Shown piece after piece: positions 1-7,423 of a stretch of DNA of 64,000 nucleotides. The stretch lies in NCBI GenBank assembly GCA_964571855.1, contig CAZNDO010000001.1, forward strand, positions 434,001 through 498,000. Reading direction: 5' to 3'. Position numbers and translations under genes: made by a program. This DNA is from CAYYFX01 sp964571855 (lineage in GTDB: Bacteria > ARS69). The notes under the pieces were generated by a model. It worked only from the letters and a program-made list of their open reading frames with translations. It made no database searches and was not told the DNA's origin. Position 1 is the stretch's first letter; every line of letters starts with the position of its first letter.

Positions 1-664
1 GGCAGTACCGGATCCCGACGATGACGAAGATCGCCCCGGTGGCGAGGCGCGCCCACCGCTCCACGGCGGCGATGCGACGGAACGCCGCGCCCAGGGACTT
101 CGCCCCGAGCGCCGTGGCCAGCGCGAACCCCAGCACCGGCACCGCGGTCCCCGCGCCGTACAGCGCGGGGAGCAGCAGCGGCGACTCGTGCTTCACCGCG
201 AGGGGGACCAGGCTCCCGAAGAAGAGCGCCGCGGAGACGGGACAGAACGACAGGGCGAAGAGCAGGCCGAGAACTCCCGCCCCCCACACGCTGCCGCTCT
301 CCGCCCACTTCCGCCCCCACGCGGTGGACCCGCCGGGCATGCGCAGCGGAATGAGGTCCAGGAGCACCATCCCCACGAGGATCAGGAGCGGGCCAAGGAT
401 CCGGTTCATGTGCTTCTGCAGGGCGAGCGAGACGACCGGCGCCGACACGAGGCTCGCCACGAGCAGCGTCCCCAGGGCCGTGTACGCCACCGCGCGGCCC
501 GCCGTGTAGAGCAACCCGCCGGCGAGGACATGCCTCGGGCTGGCCACGCGGCGCCCCACGAACGAGATGGCTGCCACGTTCGTGGCGAGCGGGCACGGGC
601 TCACCGACGTCATCACGCCGATCCAGAGCGCCGTGGCGGCGACCGTGAGCGACTCCGCCGTCAC
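1..664 (-). CDS. arsG: ArsG-family aromatic arsenical efflux permease (partial)
   Basis: Multi-pass inner-membrane permease of the CcdA-like ArsG family, known for exporting trivalent aminobenzylarsenicals. The minus strand reads from a GTG at 664 through about 220 residues to the window edge without a stop. The family signature TSVSPCPLATN lies around residues 19-29, and a second Cys-Pro pair (SFCPVSAALFF) lies near residue 141. Several hydrophobic segments are evident. The GTG overlaps the ArsF stop codon by four bases (GTGA), so translation is probably coupled. The C-terminus is outside the window. Identity rests on the signature and on the ArsE-ArsF-ArsG gene order. Confidence 0.85.
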   Translation of the reverse strand, partial: MTAESLTVAATALWIGVMTSVSPCPLATNVAAISFVGRRVASPRHVLAGGLLYTAGRAVAYTALGTLLVASLVSAPVVSLALQKHMNRILGPLLILVGMVLLDLIPLRMPGGSTAWGRKWAESGSVWGAGVLGLLFALSFCPVSAALFFGSLVPLAVKHESPLLLPALYGAGTAVPVLGFALATALGAKSLGAAFRRIAAVERWARLATGAIFVIVGIRYC

Positions 665-1125
665 GACGCGCCCAGGAACTCGCGCGTGGTCTCCACCACG
701 TACGCCGCGAAGAGCGCGTCGTCCCCCACGAGATCCCACACGCGCTCGAGATTCGCCCACCGCGCCACCTCCCCGCCTTCGCTCCGGACCAGCACGAGGG
801 AGGACGCCGTGATCCCGAACTCGGCGGCGAAATGCTCGTTCCCCGGCTCCTCGATGTTGACGGACCGGAAGGCGAGGGCGCCGCCCGCGATCTCCGCCGG
901 GAACGCCGCCTCGATGGCCTCGCGCGCGCCGCCCTCGATCGACAGGCACGTGGGGCAGCGCGCCGTGACGTGGAAGTAGTAGGCGACGACGCCGGGCGCG
1001 GCTGCGTCCGGTGCGGTTGCCGCGGCATCGGTCGAGCCGCGGCGCCCGCCGCCGGCCGCGAGGTACGCCACGCTCGCGGCGACGAACGCCAGCAGCACGA
1101 CGGTGATCGCGCGCCGGGCGCTCAC
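661..1125 (-). CDS. arsF: ArsF-family nitroreductase subunit, thioredoxin-like
   Basis: 154-residue membrane-anchored thioredoxin-fold protein of the ArsF family (named as a subunit acting on nitrophenyl arsenicals in ArsEFG systems). It has one N-terminal transmembrane segment (about residues 7-26), an Ala-rich linker, then a globular domain with a redox-type CPTC at residues 57-60 and the family-like stretch FRSVNIEEPGNEHFA. The GTG start at 1125 overlaps the upstream stop (GTGA) and replaces a longer frame with no plausible N-terminus. The enzymatic role is taken from the family; only the fold, CxxC and operon context are visible here. Confidence 0.8.
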   Translation of the reverse strand: MSARRAITVVLLAFVAASVAYLAAGGGRRGSTDAAATAPDAAAPGVVAYYFHVTARCPTCLSIEGGAREAIEAAFPAEIAGGALAFRSVNIEEPGNEHFAAEFGITASSLVLVRSEGGEVARWANLERVWDLVGDDALFAAYVVETTREFLGAS

Positions 1126-1379
1126 TTCGCCCCCTCCGCGTGCCCGCGCAGCCACTCCGCGATCCGATCGGCCGAGGGAACGGATCCCGCCACCTTCACC
1201 TTGCCGTCGATCACGAGCGCCGGCGTCATCATCACGTCGAACTCGACGATGCGATCGATGTCCGTGACGGACTCGACCTCGCAGTCGAGCCCCGCACTGG
1301 CCACGGCCTCCGCCGCGTTCTCCTTGAGCTTCCTGCACTTCATGCAGCCGGTTCCGAGCACCTGGATCCTCATCTCCAC
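1122..1379 (-). CDS. Small thioredoxin-family protein (ArsE-like)
   Basis: 85-residue cytosolic thioredoxin-like protein with the motif GTGCMKCRKL (CxxC at residues 12-15) and the typical tail segment VMMTPALVIDGKV, which contains the cis-Pro region. It lies between the permease and ArsF, with a 4-bp overlap to ArsF. Small CxxC proteins of this type accompany ArsF and ArsG and probably pass electrons or bind arsenic for them. The ArsE identity is inferred from the neighbours. Confidence 0.8.
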   Translation of the reverse strand: MEMRIQVLGTGCMKCRKLKENAAEAVASAGLDCEVESVTDIDRIVEFDVMMTPALVIDGKVKVAGSVPSADRIAEWLRGHAEGAK

Positions 1380-1392
1380 TCCCTCCCTGGGG

Positions 1393-2565
1393 TCACACCC
1401 CGCCGAGCGATCCGTAGAGCAGCCCCGCGATCGTGGAGAGCGCGATCACGAGGCTGACGTAGACGACGGTCTTGCGCGTGCCGAGCACGCCGCGGATCAC
1501 CAGGATGCTCGGCAGCGAGAGCGCGGGCCCGGCGAGCAGGAGCGCGAGGGCGGGCCCCTTCCCCATCCCCGAGCCCAGGAGACCCTGGAGGACGGGCACC
1601 TCGGTCAGCGTGGCGAAGTACATGAAGGCGCCGGCGACCGCCGCGAACAGGTTCGCGAAGAGGCCGTTCCCGCCCACGACGCGCGCGACGGCGCCCGAGG
1701 GGATCACGCCCTCGTGCCCGGGCCGGCCGAGCAGGAAGCCCGCGAGCAGGACGCCCGCGAGAAGCAGGGGCAGGATCTGCTTCGCGAAGCCCCACGACGC
1801 GTCCACCCACTGCGCCAGCTCGTCGCGCCGGAACCACCGGGCCAGCGCCGCCGCGGTGCCGGCGAGGAAGATCCCGGTGAGGATCCACTTCGAGGCGAAG
1901 ATCGCCGCCCACGGCCCGTCGCCGGACCCGGGCGGCCGGCTCCAGTTCGCGAAGACGAGCACGCCGATCATGCCTGCGAAGTACACGCCGTCCTGCCACA
2001 GACGCCGCGACGGCTCGGCGGGAGCGGCCGCGACCGGCGCCGCCGCCCGCGCCCGCTCCTCCTCGCGGAAGATGCCGTGCATGAGGAGGCCGATCACGAC
2101 GGCGAACGTCACGGCGCCGGCGGCGCGCGCGATGCCGAGTTCGGGACCGAGCACGCGCGCCGTGAGGATGATGGCAAGCACGTTGATGGCCGGACCGGCG
2201 TACAGGAACGCGGCCGCCGGGCCGAGGCCCGCGCCCCGACGGTGGATCCCGGCAAAGAGGGGAAGCACCGTGCACGAGCAGACCGCGAGGATCGACCCGG
2301 AGACCGCGGCCACCGGATACGCCACCCACTTCGATGCGCCTCCGCCCAGGTACTTCAGGACGGATGCCTGGCTCACGAAGACGCCGATCGCGCCGGCGAT
2401 GAAGAACGCCGGCACGAGACACAGCAGCACGTGGTCGCGCGCGTACTCGTGGAGCATCGCGAAGGCCTCGACGAGCGCGCCGCGGGTACGCCCGTCATCC
2501 ACCGGCAGGAAGCGGGCCGCGAGGAAGACCGCGACGAAGAGGAGCAGCCGGTTCCGGTCTCTCAT
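1393..2565 (-). CDS. ArsP-type permease (organoarsenical or metal efflux)
   Basis: Roughly 390-residue polytopic permease of the DUF318/ArsP/SO_0444 group, which exports trivalent organoarsenicals or soft metals. The paired cysteines VCSCTVLPLF (residues 96 and 98) and the following GLGPAAAFLYAGPAINVL are the family's conserved substrate-binding and GPAINVL-type motifs. About ten hydrophobic helices are visible, with a charged Ala-rich loop near the middle. I start at the ATG at 2565; an in-frame ATG at 2616 is possible. It is the second gene of the arsR-led operon and ends 13 bp before the ArsE-like gene. Substrate is inferred from context. Confidence 0.8.
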   Translation of the reverse strand: MRDRNRLLLFVAVFLAARFLPVDDGRTRGALVEAFAMLHEYARDHVLLCLVPAFFIAGAIGVFVSQASVLKYLGGGASKWVAYPVAAVSGSILAVCSCTVLPLFAGIHRRGAGLGPAAAFLYAGPAINVLAIILTARVLGPELGIARAAGAVTFAVVIGLLMHGIFREEERARAAAPVAAAPAEPSRRLWQDGVYFAGMIGVLVFANWSRPPGSGDGPWAAIFASKWILTGIFLAGTAAALARWFRRDELAQWVDASWGFAKQILPLLLAGVLLAGFLLGRPGHEGVIPSGAVARVVGGNGLFANLFAAVAGAFMYFATLTEVPVLQGLLGSGMGKGPALALLLAGPALSLPSILVIRGVLGTRKTVVYVSLVIALSTIAGLLYGSLGGV

Positions 2566-2650
2566 GGCCGGCCCCCGGTGGCGAAGGCCGGCGACCCAGC
2601 TTGGCGACATGGCCAAACCGACAACCCTTTGCCAAAAAGAGAGTTGCCGG

Positions 2651-2956
2651 TCATCTGGCCTCCTTCAGCACCTGCGTGGCGCACGAGAAGAAGTTCACCA
2701 CGCACGGCGTCAACAGCCGGTAGATCACCGCGCTGCCTTCCCGGCGATCGTCGACGATCCCGTGCGCCCGCAGCACCGCGAGGTGCTTCGAGACCGTGGT
2801 CTGATCCGAGCCGACCAGCCGGGTCAACTCGCCCGCGCTGCAGTCCCCGCGGTACAGCCGGTCCACGATCAACAGCCGGGACTCGTTCGCCAGGGCCTTG
2901 AGCACTCGGGCCTGGTTCCGGAAGGTCGCGCGATCGGCCGGGGAGTCGGGGGTCAT
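2651..2956 (-). CDS. ArsR/SmtB-family metalloregulator of the first ars operon
   Basis: 101-residue winged-helix repressor. The recognition helix is in DQTTVSKHLAVLRAHGIV (about residues 51-68) and the wing is RREGSAVIYRLL. Candidate arsenic or metal ligands are Cys39, Cys85 and Cys92 (CVVNFFSC). Two ATGs are available (2962 and 2956). The second is preferred because a promoter-like pair, TTGATG (2992-2987) and TAAGGT (2969-2964) on the minus strand, is separated by 17 bp and places the start about 7 bp after the -10, giving a leaderless message. It heads the permease-ArsE-ArsF-ArsG operon and probably represses it. Confidence 0.85.
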   Translation of the reverse strand: MTPDSPADRATFRNQARVLKALANESRLLIVDRLYRGDCSAGELTRLVGSDQTTVSKHLAVLRAHGIVDDRREGSAVIYRLLTPCVVNFFSCATQVLKEAR

Positions 2957-2963
2957 GCCCATT

Positions 2964-2992
2964 ACCTTATGGCCAACCCGTCAAGTCATCAA
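2964..2992 (-). promoter_or_regulatory. Leaderless promoter of the first arsR
   Basis: On the minus strand TTGATG (2992-2987), 17 bp, TAAGGT (2969-2964). The ATG at 2956 lies 7 bp further on, so transcription should begin at or next to the start codon. Found by eye against the sigma-70 consensus. Confidence 0.5.
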
Positions 2993-3048
2993 GGGGTGGA
3001 CCGCCTCGCGTCCGGGAACCGCCGTCCGAACGCCGGGTTTCGAGGTCC

Positions 3049-3531
3049 ATGACGCGGCCCGCTTGGCTCCGGATCCCTGCCGTCCTCCTGGTCCCCGCCT
3101 TCGCAACGCTGACGCCCGTGCCCCGGGGGGTGCTGCTGAGCGTCTCGCCTCAGACGGAGACGCTTTGCCGGGCGATCGGGGGCTGCGATACGTCCGTCGC
3201 ATGCGGGCCGGCGGCCTGCACGCCATGCGTGGCGTCCTCGGGGGATGCACAGCTCGCGTGCCTCCCGGCTTGCGAGGCGATCCGGGTCGCGTGCGGGGAT
3301 GCCGCGACCGATCCGGACGATGCCGCCGCCGCCGCGCCCGACGGATCCCCCGCGCCCCGCGGGATCGTTTGCATCTGCCTCCAGTGCGGGCAAGGCGTTC
3401 CCGGCACTGCGCCCGCCCTCGTGCCGCCGTCCTTGACCACCGTCCTACCCGAGGCGCCGCCCGACGCCCTCGCGTCCGTCCCGTACGAGCCGGCCTCGCC
3501 GCCGCCGAAGGCGCCTCCGATCGTCACCTGA
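3049..3531 (+). CDS. Cys-rich secreted hypothetical protein beside the ars operon
   Basis: 160-residue protein with no family that I recognise. A hydrophobic N-terminus suggests export. About a dozen cysteines sit in clusters (CGPAACTPC near residues 52-60, CLPAC, CICLQC), followed by a Pro/Ala-rich tail. It is divergent from arsR and 41 bp upstream of a second Cys-rich gene. The ATG at 3049 is preceded by GAGG at short spacing. The cysteine clusters beside an arsenic operon suggest metalloid or metal binding, which is inference only. The antisense reading frames here show no recognisable protein. Confidence 0.55.
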   Translation: MTRPAWLRIPAVLLVPAFATLTPVPRGVLLSVSPQTETLCRAIGGCDTSVACGPAACTPCVASSGDAQLACLPACEAIRVACGDAATDPDDAAAAAPDGSPAPRGIVCICLQCGQGVPGTAPALVPPSLTTVLPEAPPDALASVPYEPASPPPKAPPIVT

Positions 3532-3572
3532 AGTTCCATGGTGTCACGAAACCCATTCATCGGAGGTACGAC

Positions 3573-3761
3573 ATGAAGAGGACGATCTCCGTCCTGACGG
3601 CGATGTGTCTCTTGGGCGGGAGCGCCGCGCTGGCGCTCGTGAACGGGACCTCGATCGACGCCGCGAACGCGGCGGCGGGCGCGTGCGGCCCGGGGCAGGA
3701 GTGCTGCATGCCCTGCCCGGGTCCCTGTCCCTTCCCGTGCGTGACGACCTGCGGGGAGTAG
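3573..3761 (+). CDS. 62-residue Cys-rich secreted peptide
   Basis: Small exported peptide with a clear signal sequence (MKRTISVLTAMCLLGGSAAL, residues 1-20). The mature part is short and Cys/Pro-rich: CGPGQECCMPCPGPCPFPC and a terminal TTCGE, eight cysteines in about 25 residues. GGAGG at 3562-3566 lies 6 bp before the ATG, a good ribosome-binding site. It follows the other Cys-rich gene on the same strand. The composition resembles metallothionein-like or disulfide-knotted peptides; the function is unknown. Confidence 0.65.
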   Translation: MKRTISVLTAMCLLGGSAALALVNGTSIDAANAAAGACGPGQECCMPCPGPCPFPCVTTCGE

Positions 3762-3774
3762 CCCCGCGGTGACC

Positions 3775-3804
3775 GGCGCCCGCACGCTCCGGCGTGCGGG
3801 CGCC
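3775..3804. terminator. Perfect 13-bp hairpin between convergent genes
   Basis: Arm GGCGCCCGCACGC (3775-3787) is the exact reverse complement of 3792-3804, with a 4-base loop. It sits between the end of the Cys-rich peptide gene (3761) and the end of the nucleotidyltransferase gene (3826). There is no T-tract, so it may act in both directions or with Rho. Confidence 0.6.
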
Positions 3805-3825
3805 TCGTCGCCGGGCCGACCGACA

Positions 3826-4305
3826 CTACCTCCCGCTACCGCCCGCCAGCAGCCAGTCGCGGAACGCCTTGAGCCGCGGGAGCGACTCGCGGTCCTTGAG
3901 ACGTCCCGTGGCTTCCTTGCTGCGGATGATGTCGTCGATGTGGCAGACCGGCAGGCCGTCGACGACGACCGACCGCGCATGCGCTTCCGCGAAGGTCTCG
4001 ATCCCGTCCGGCGCGAACACCAGGTCCAGGTCGAACGGCCCCTGCCGCAGCTGGACGAGGGCCTTCCCGCGCTCGATCTCCGAACGCTCCGCCTCGGTCA
4101 ACTCGAAGCCCAGGGCGGCCAGCGCACGTACGGCCGCCCGTCCGTTCTCCGGCGACTTCTCGAGGAAGAGATCCGCGTCCTGCGTCGTGTCGGGGAAGCC
4201 GAGGATCACGGCGCCGGACTTGCCGATGAAGAGGTAGCGGACATCGCACCGGCCGAACGCCGCGGCGATCTCCCGCGCTTGGCTGTACTCAAACCGGCCG
4301 GCCAT
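3826..4305 (-). CDS. Small nucleotidyltransferase, DUF6036/AbiEii-like
   Basis: 159-residue nucleotidyltransferase-fold protein. The pattern GKSGAVILGFPDTTQDADLF (about residues 28-47) has the glycine turn and the Asp-x-Asp of the family, and RQGPFDLDLVFAP supplies a third acidic strand. The C-terminal segment VCHIDDIIRSKEATGRLKDR is typical of AbiEii-like toxin-family nucleotidyltransferases. The start overlaps the upstream 73-residue gene by 17 bp, so the two form one unit. It may transfer nucleotides to RNA or protein; whether it is a toxin is not shown by the sequence. Confidence 0.75.
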   Translation of the reverse strand: MAGRFEYSQAREIAAAFGRCDVRYLFIGKSGAVILGFPDTTQDADLFLEKSPENGRAAVRALAALGFELTEAERSEIERGKALVQLRQGPFDLDLVFAPDGIETFAEAHARSVVVDGLPVCHIDDIIRSKEATGRLKDRESLPRLKAFRDWLLAGGSGR

Positions 4306-4510
4306 AGCCGAGCCAGGACGGAAGGTTGGCCTCGCACCACCGGCGGTACTCCTCCATCGTGTCGAAGGAGCGGTAGCGCGCGTCGTCCATCACGGGCTTG
4401 TACGTGCGGATGAACGCGTACTTCAGTCGCGTGTCCAGGGGCCGGCGCGCGGCGGCCTCGAAGTCCCGCACCCACTCTTCCCGGATCGTCGCCGGAGTCT
4501 CTTCGGACAT
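4289..4510 (-). CDS. Small partner of the nucleotidyltransferase
   Basis: 73-residue charged hypothetical protein (MSEETPATIREEWVRDFEAA at the N-terminus, many Arg, Glu and aromatic residues, no membrane segment). It is translated just before the nucleotidyltransferase with a 17-bp overlap, like the partner of a toxin-antitoxin pair. The family is not recognised. A TATCTT -10-like box lies close to the start on the minus strand. Confidence 0.6.
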   Translation of the reverse strand: MSEETPATIREEWVRDFEAAARRPLDTRLKYAFIRTYKPVMDDARYRSFDTMEEYRRWCEANLPSWLGYGRPV

Positions 4511-4571
4511 GGCAGGAAGATAGCACCGGGCCGGCGACGCCGGTAGGCTTGGCCCGGCGGACGGGCGCCGA

Positions 4572-5651
4572 CTACGCGGACGTCGGCGCGGGGAACCAGT
4601 GGCGCGTGCGGTTGCACGCCGCGCACACGGACAGCATCACGGGAACCTCCACGAGCACGCCCACCACGGTGGCCAGGGCCGCGCCGGACTCCGGTCCGAA
4701 CAGCGTGATGGCCACCGCCACCGCCAGCTCGAAGAAGTTGCTCGCGCCGATCAGCGCGCCGGGCGCCGCCACCGCGTGCGGGACGCGCAGCCACTTCATC
4801 AGCCCGTAGGCCAGCGCGGAGTTGAAGTACACCTGCAGGAGGATCGGCACGGCGATCAGCAGCACGTGGAACCAGCGCCGCGTGAGGTTGTCGGCCTGGA
4901 ACGCGAAGATGAGGACCAGCGTGGCCAGGAGCGCCACCGTGGTCACCGGATGGAAGAACGGCAGGAACACTCCCTCGAACCACGCGCGCCCCTTCGCCCG
5001 CAGCAGCAGCACGCGGCTGAGGCTCCCGAGGGCGAGCGGGATCACGATGAACGCCACCACGCTGTACAGCAGCACCTCGAACGGCAGGTGCAGCCCGCTC
5101 GCGCCGGCGACCAGCAGCCCCACGATCGGCGCGAACAGGAACAGCATGATGAGATCGTTCAGCGACACCTGCACCAGCGTGTACGCCGGATCGCCGTCGG
5201 TGAGGTACGACCACACGAAGACCATCGCCGTGCACGGCGCCGCGGCCAGGATGATCACGCCGGCGATGTACTGCTCCGCGAGCTCCGGCCCGATCAGCGG
5301 CAGGAACAGGTGCTTGAAGAAGATCCAGCCCAGGAGCGCCATCGAGAACGGCTTCACCAGCCAGTTCACGAACAGCGTCACGAGGATGCCGCCGGGCCGC
5401 TTGCGGACGTCGAGGATGCTGGCGAAGTCGATCTTCAGCATCATCGGGTAGATCATGAGCCAGATCAGCACGGCGATCGGGAGGTTGATCCGGCTGTTCT
5501 CGCCGAACTCGAGGTCGCGCACGGCGCCGGTCACGCCGGGCAGCAGCTTCCCCAGCAGCACGCCGGCCACCATGCACAGCGCCACCCACAGCGTGAGGTA
5601 GCGCTCGAACACGTTCAGCCGCTTCGGCGGCGCTCCGCTCGCGTGCGTCAT
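4572..5651 (-). CDS. acr3: ACR3-family arsenite efflux transporter
   Basis: 359-residue, ten-helix inner-membrane carrier that extrudes arsenite (BART superfamily). The conserved cysteine is in ILAAAPCTAMVFVWSYL (Cys140) and the conserved glutamate in ASNFFELAVAVAI; both are characteristic of ACR3. Length is normal for the family. The ATG at 5651 overlaps the arsC stop by four bases (ATGA), so it is the last gene of the arsR-arsC-acr3 operon. It supplies the export step after ArsC reduces arsenate. Confidence 0.93.
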   Translation of the reverse strand: MTHASGAPPKRLNVFERYLTLWVALCMVAGVLLGKLLPGVTGAVRDLEFGENSRINLPIAVLIWLMIYPMMLKIDFASILDVRKRPGGILVTLFVNWLVKPFSMALLGWIFFKHLFLPLIGPELAEQYIAGVIILAAAPCTAMVFVWSYLTDGDPAYTLVQVSLNDLIMLFLFAPIVGLLVAGASGLHLPFEVLLYSVVAFIVIPLALGSLSRVLLLRAKGRAWFEGVFLPFFHPVTTVALLATLVLIFAFQADNLTRRWFHVLLIAVPILLQVYFNSALAYGLMKWLRVPHAVAAPGALIGASNFFELAVAVAITLFGPESGAALATVVGVLVEVPVMLSVCAACNRTRHWFPAPTSA

Positions 5652-6055
5652 CGCCCGCCGCCGCCTCCCGCTGCGCCTTCCCGCAGGAGCTCGCGCACGA
5701 GCGCTTCGATCCGGTCCCGCACGGCGCGGAAGCCGTCGTCGTCCAGGTCCTTCGGATCCGGGAGCGCCCAGTCCAGCCGCTGCCGCGCGGTCAGGTGCGG
5801 GCAGGCGTCACCGCAGCCCATGGTGACCACGCGGTCCCAGGTCACGGCAGGGAGATCGTCCAGCCCCTTCGAGCGATGCGGCGCGAGGTCCACGCCCGCC
5901 TCCGCCATGAAGTGGATCGCGCGCGGGTTCACGCGCCCCGACGGCCGCGACCCCGCGCTGTACGCCGCCACACGGTCCCCGCCGAGCGACCGTGCGAACC
6001 CCTCGGCCATCTGCGAGCGGCAGGAGTTCTCCACGCACACGAAGAGGACGTTCAC
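5648..6055 (-). CDS. arsC: Arsenate reductase ArsC, low-molecular-weight phosphatase type
   Basis: 135-residue cytosolic thioredoxin-coupled type arsenate reductase. The P-loop CVENSCR (Cys7 to Arg13, CX5R) is at the N-terminus, and the general-acid loop ALPDPKD is near residues 98-104. A Cys near residue 81 (MGCGDACP) lies where the redox relay cysteines occur. The GTG at 6055 is chosen because it overlaps the arsR stop (GTGA) and puts the P-loop at the usual place; the upstream open frame is noncoding. The Gly-rich C-terminal tail is unusual. Confidence 0.9.
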   Translation of the reverse strand: MNVLFVCVENSCRSQMAEGFARSLGGDRVAAYSAGSRPSGRVNPRAIHFMAEAGVDLAPHRSKGLDDLPAVTWDRVVTMGCGDACPHLTARQRLDWALPDPKDLDDDGFRAVRDRIEALVRELLREGAAGGGGGR

Positions 6056-6393
6056 AGCGCGTCCACGTGCTGCCGGAAGCGCGCCAGCACCGTCCGGTCC
6101 ACGCAGTAGCACCGCCGCGGCCCGTCCACCTCGCCCTTGATCAACCCGGCCGCCTTCAGCACGCGCAGGTGCTCCGAGACGGTGGACGCGGCCAGCGGCA
6201 CCTCCAGGACGAGTTCTCCCGCCACGCAGGTGTCCCGCGCGAGGAGCACCCGGAGAATCCGCACGCGAGCGGGGTGGCCCAGGGCCCGGGCGAGGCGGGC
6301 CAGATCCTGCTCCGCGTCCTCCCCCGCGAGGGGGGTGGCCGAAGGGGCGGCATCCGCGGGACAGGCAGAAAGGGGGTCGCTTTGCTGGCTCAT
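6052..6393 (-). CDS. arsR: ArsR-family repressor of the arsC-acr3 operon
   Basis: 113-residue ArsR/SmtB winged-helix protein. Helix-turn-helix around VPLAASTVSEHLRVLKAAGL (about residues 65-84). Candidate As(III) ligands are Cys56 (DTCVAGE) and the CYC pair at 95-97. The start at ATG 6393 is chosen over a longer frame because a perfect palindromic operator ends immediately upstream. It overlaps arsC by four bases. It presumably represses its own operon until arsenite binds. Confidence 0.9.
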   Translation of the reverse strand: MSQQSDPLSACPADAAPSATPLAGEDAEQDLARLARALGHPARVRILRVLLARDTCVAGELVLEVPLAASTVSEHLRVLKAAGLIKGEVDGPRRCYCVDRTVLARFRQHVDAL

Positions 6394-6394
6394 C

Positions 6395-6411
6395 GTATTT
6401 CGACGAAATAC
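6395..6411. promoter_or_regulatory. ArsR operator, perfect 17-bp palindrome
   Basis: GTATTTCG (6395-6402), one central base, CGAAATAC (6404-6411): an exact inverted repeat one base upstream of the arsR ATG (6393). On the minus strand a TGGACA box followed 17 bp later by TATTTC (6410-6405) puts the -10 inside the palindrome, so repressor binding would block the promoter. Confidence 0.8.
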
Positions 6412-6483
6412 CACGGACCTGGGTACCTGTCCAGCCCCGTCCGCTGCCTCCCGCGGCCTTCGATCTCGGGGATGTCGTCCGCG

Positions 6484-7140
6484 CTACTCCTGCGGCTCCG
6501 GGAGCCGCGCCGCTGCACCGCGCACGGCCGCTCCCGGGACGACGACGAGGATGTCCGACCAATCGTCATCCCACGAGGCCGAGTTCGATCGGATCGCGTA
6601 GAACCAGTACTCGCTCCGTGACCGGCCTCTCTCACTGGAGACGTACCAGCAGCCCGCGAGCCGCGGATCCCTCCCCAAGTCGGGGACCTGTCGCGCCAAG
6701 TCGTCGGCGGACAGAACCGTGGAGGTCGAGTCTCCTTCCGTCAGCAGCAGCGCACCGTCCCGAACCACGACGTCGCAGAGCCAGTCTCCGCCGAAAGCCA
6801 GCGACGCCTTCCGGTCGTGCAGGTACCGGGAGAGATCGAACGGCTCATGCTCGAACTCGCGGATCTGCCAGGTGTAGGGGGCGTCGATGTTGGTCGCCGA
6901 GGCGCTGTAGAACGTGTCCACCTCGGCAACGATGTTTCCCGCGAACAGACGACGTTCGATGCAAGCGGACTCCTCGTACGAGTGATTGAACCCTCTCTGT
7001 CCCCAGTTCGACACCCAGACGAAGTAGGAATCCTCGTTCACGGCGAGAAGCGTCTCGCGGCGCCACTTGGCCGGATCGGGCGTCGCCAAGGCCGCCGTTG
7101 CGGTGAGCAGGAGCCCCACGGCGAGGGCCGCGTGCCTCAT
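6484..7140 (-). CDS. Secreted hypothetical protein
   Basis: 218-residue exported protein with a signal peptide (MRHAALAVGLLLTATAALAT at the N-terminus). The mature part is soluble with many Trp, Tyr, Asp and Ser residues, two or three Cys, and no family that I recognise. The ATG at 7140 overlaps the stop of the upstream CopG-type antitoxin gene by four bases (ATGA), which suggests co-transcription, although the pairing makes no obvious functional sense. Confidence 0.65.
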   Translation of the reverse strand: MRHAALAVGLLLTATAALATPDPAKWRRETLLAVNEDSYFVWVSNWGQRGFNHSYEESACIERRLFAGNIVAEVDTFYSASATNIDAPYTWQIREFEHEPFDLSRYLHDRKASLAFGGDWLCDVVVRDGALLLTEGDSTSTVLSADDLARQVPDLGRDPRLAGCWYVSSERGRSRSEYWFYAIRSNSASWDDDWSDILVVVPGAAVRGAAARLPEPQE

Positions 7141-7343
7141 CCTGGCTCCCCGCTCTCCGCGTAGCGCATCCTCGCCGACAGCTTGAGCCGGGGCAGGATC
7201 ACGCGCTTCGCCTTCGACCAGTCCGCGTAGTCCACCGAGTCGTGTGCGGCCCAGAACGACCGCTGCTCGTCCTCGCCGTTGAACCGCGGCAGCGCCTTCT
7301 TCCGCGCCCGCGGGCTCTCGGCCTTCTTCCCGCGCTTGCTCAT
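7137..7343 (-). CDS. CopG-type (PF12441-like) antitoxin, orphan
   Basis: 68-residue basic protein. The segment FWAAHDSVDYADWSKAKRV (about residues 30-48) matches the core of the CopG-family antitoxin domain seen in BrnA-like type II systems (FW-x-HD-x-x-D-Y-x-DW). ATG at 7343. No BrnT-like toxin gene is adjacent: upstream is 80 bp and then the DNA polymerase, and downstream is a secreted protein. It may be a remnant of a toxin-antitoxin pair or a stand-alone regulator. Confidence 0.7.
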   Translation of the reverse strand: MSKRGKKAESPRARKKALPRFNGEDEQRSFWAAHDSVDYADWSKAKRVILPRLKLSARMRYAESGEPG

Positions 7344-7423
7344 TCGCCCTCCGTTCGCGCCAGTCCACCCATCAGGGAGCGATGATACCGCGTCCGTGCG
7401 CGCTCGGTGCGCTCGCTCATCGC

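Noticed and set aside
832..2901. Plus-strand open frames across the ars operon
   Set aside because: Antisense to well-defined ArsP, ArsE and ArsF genes; Arg/Glu/His-rich low-complexity translation.
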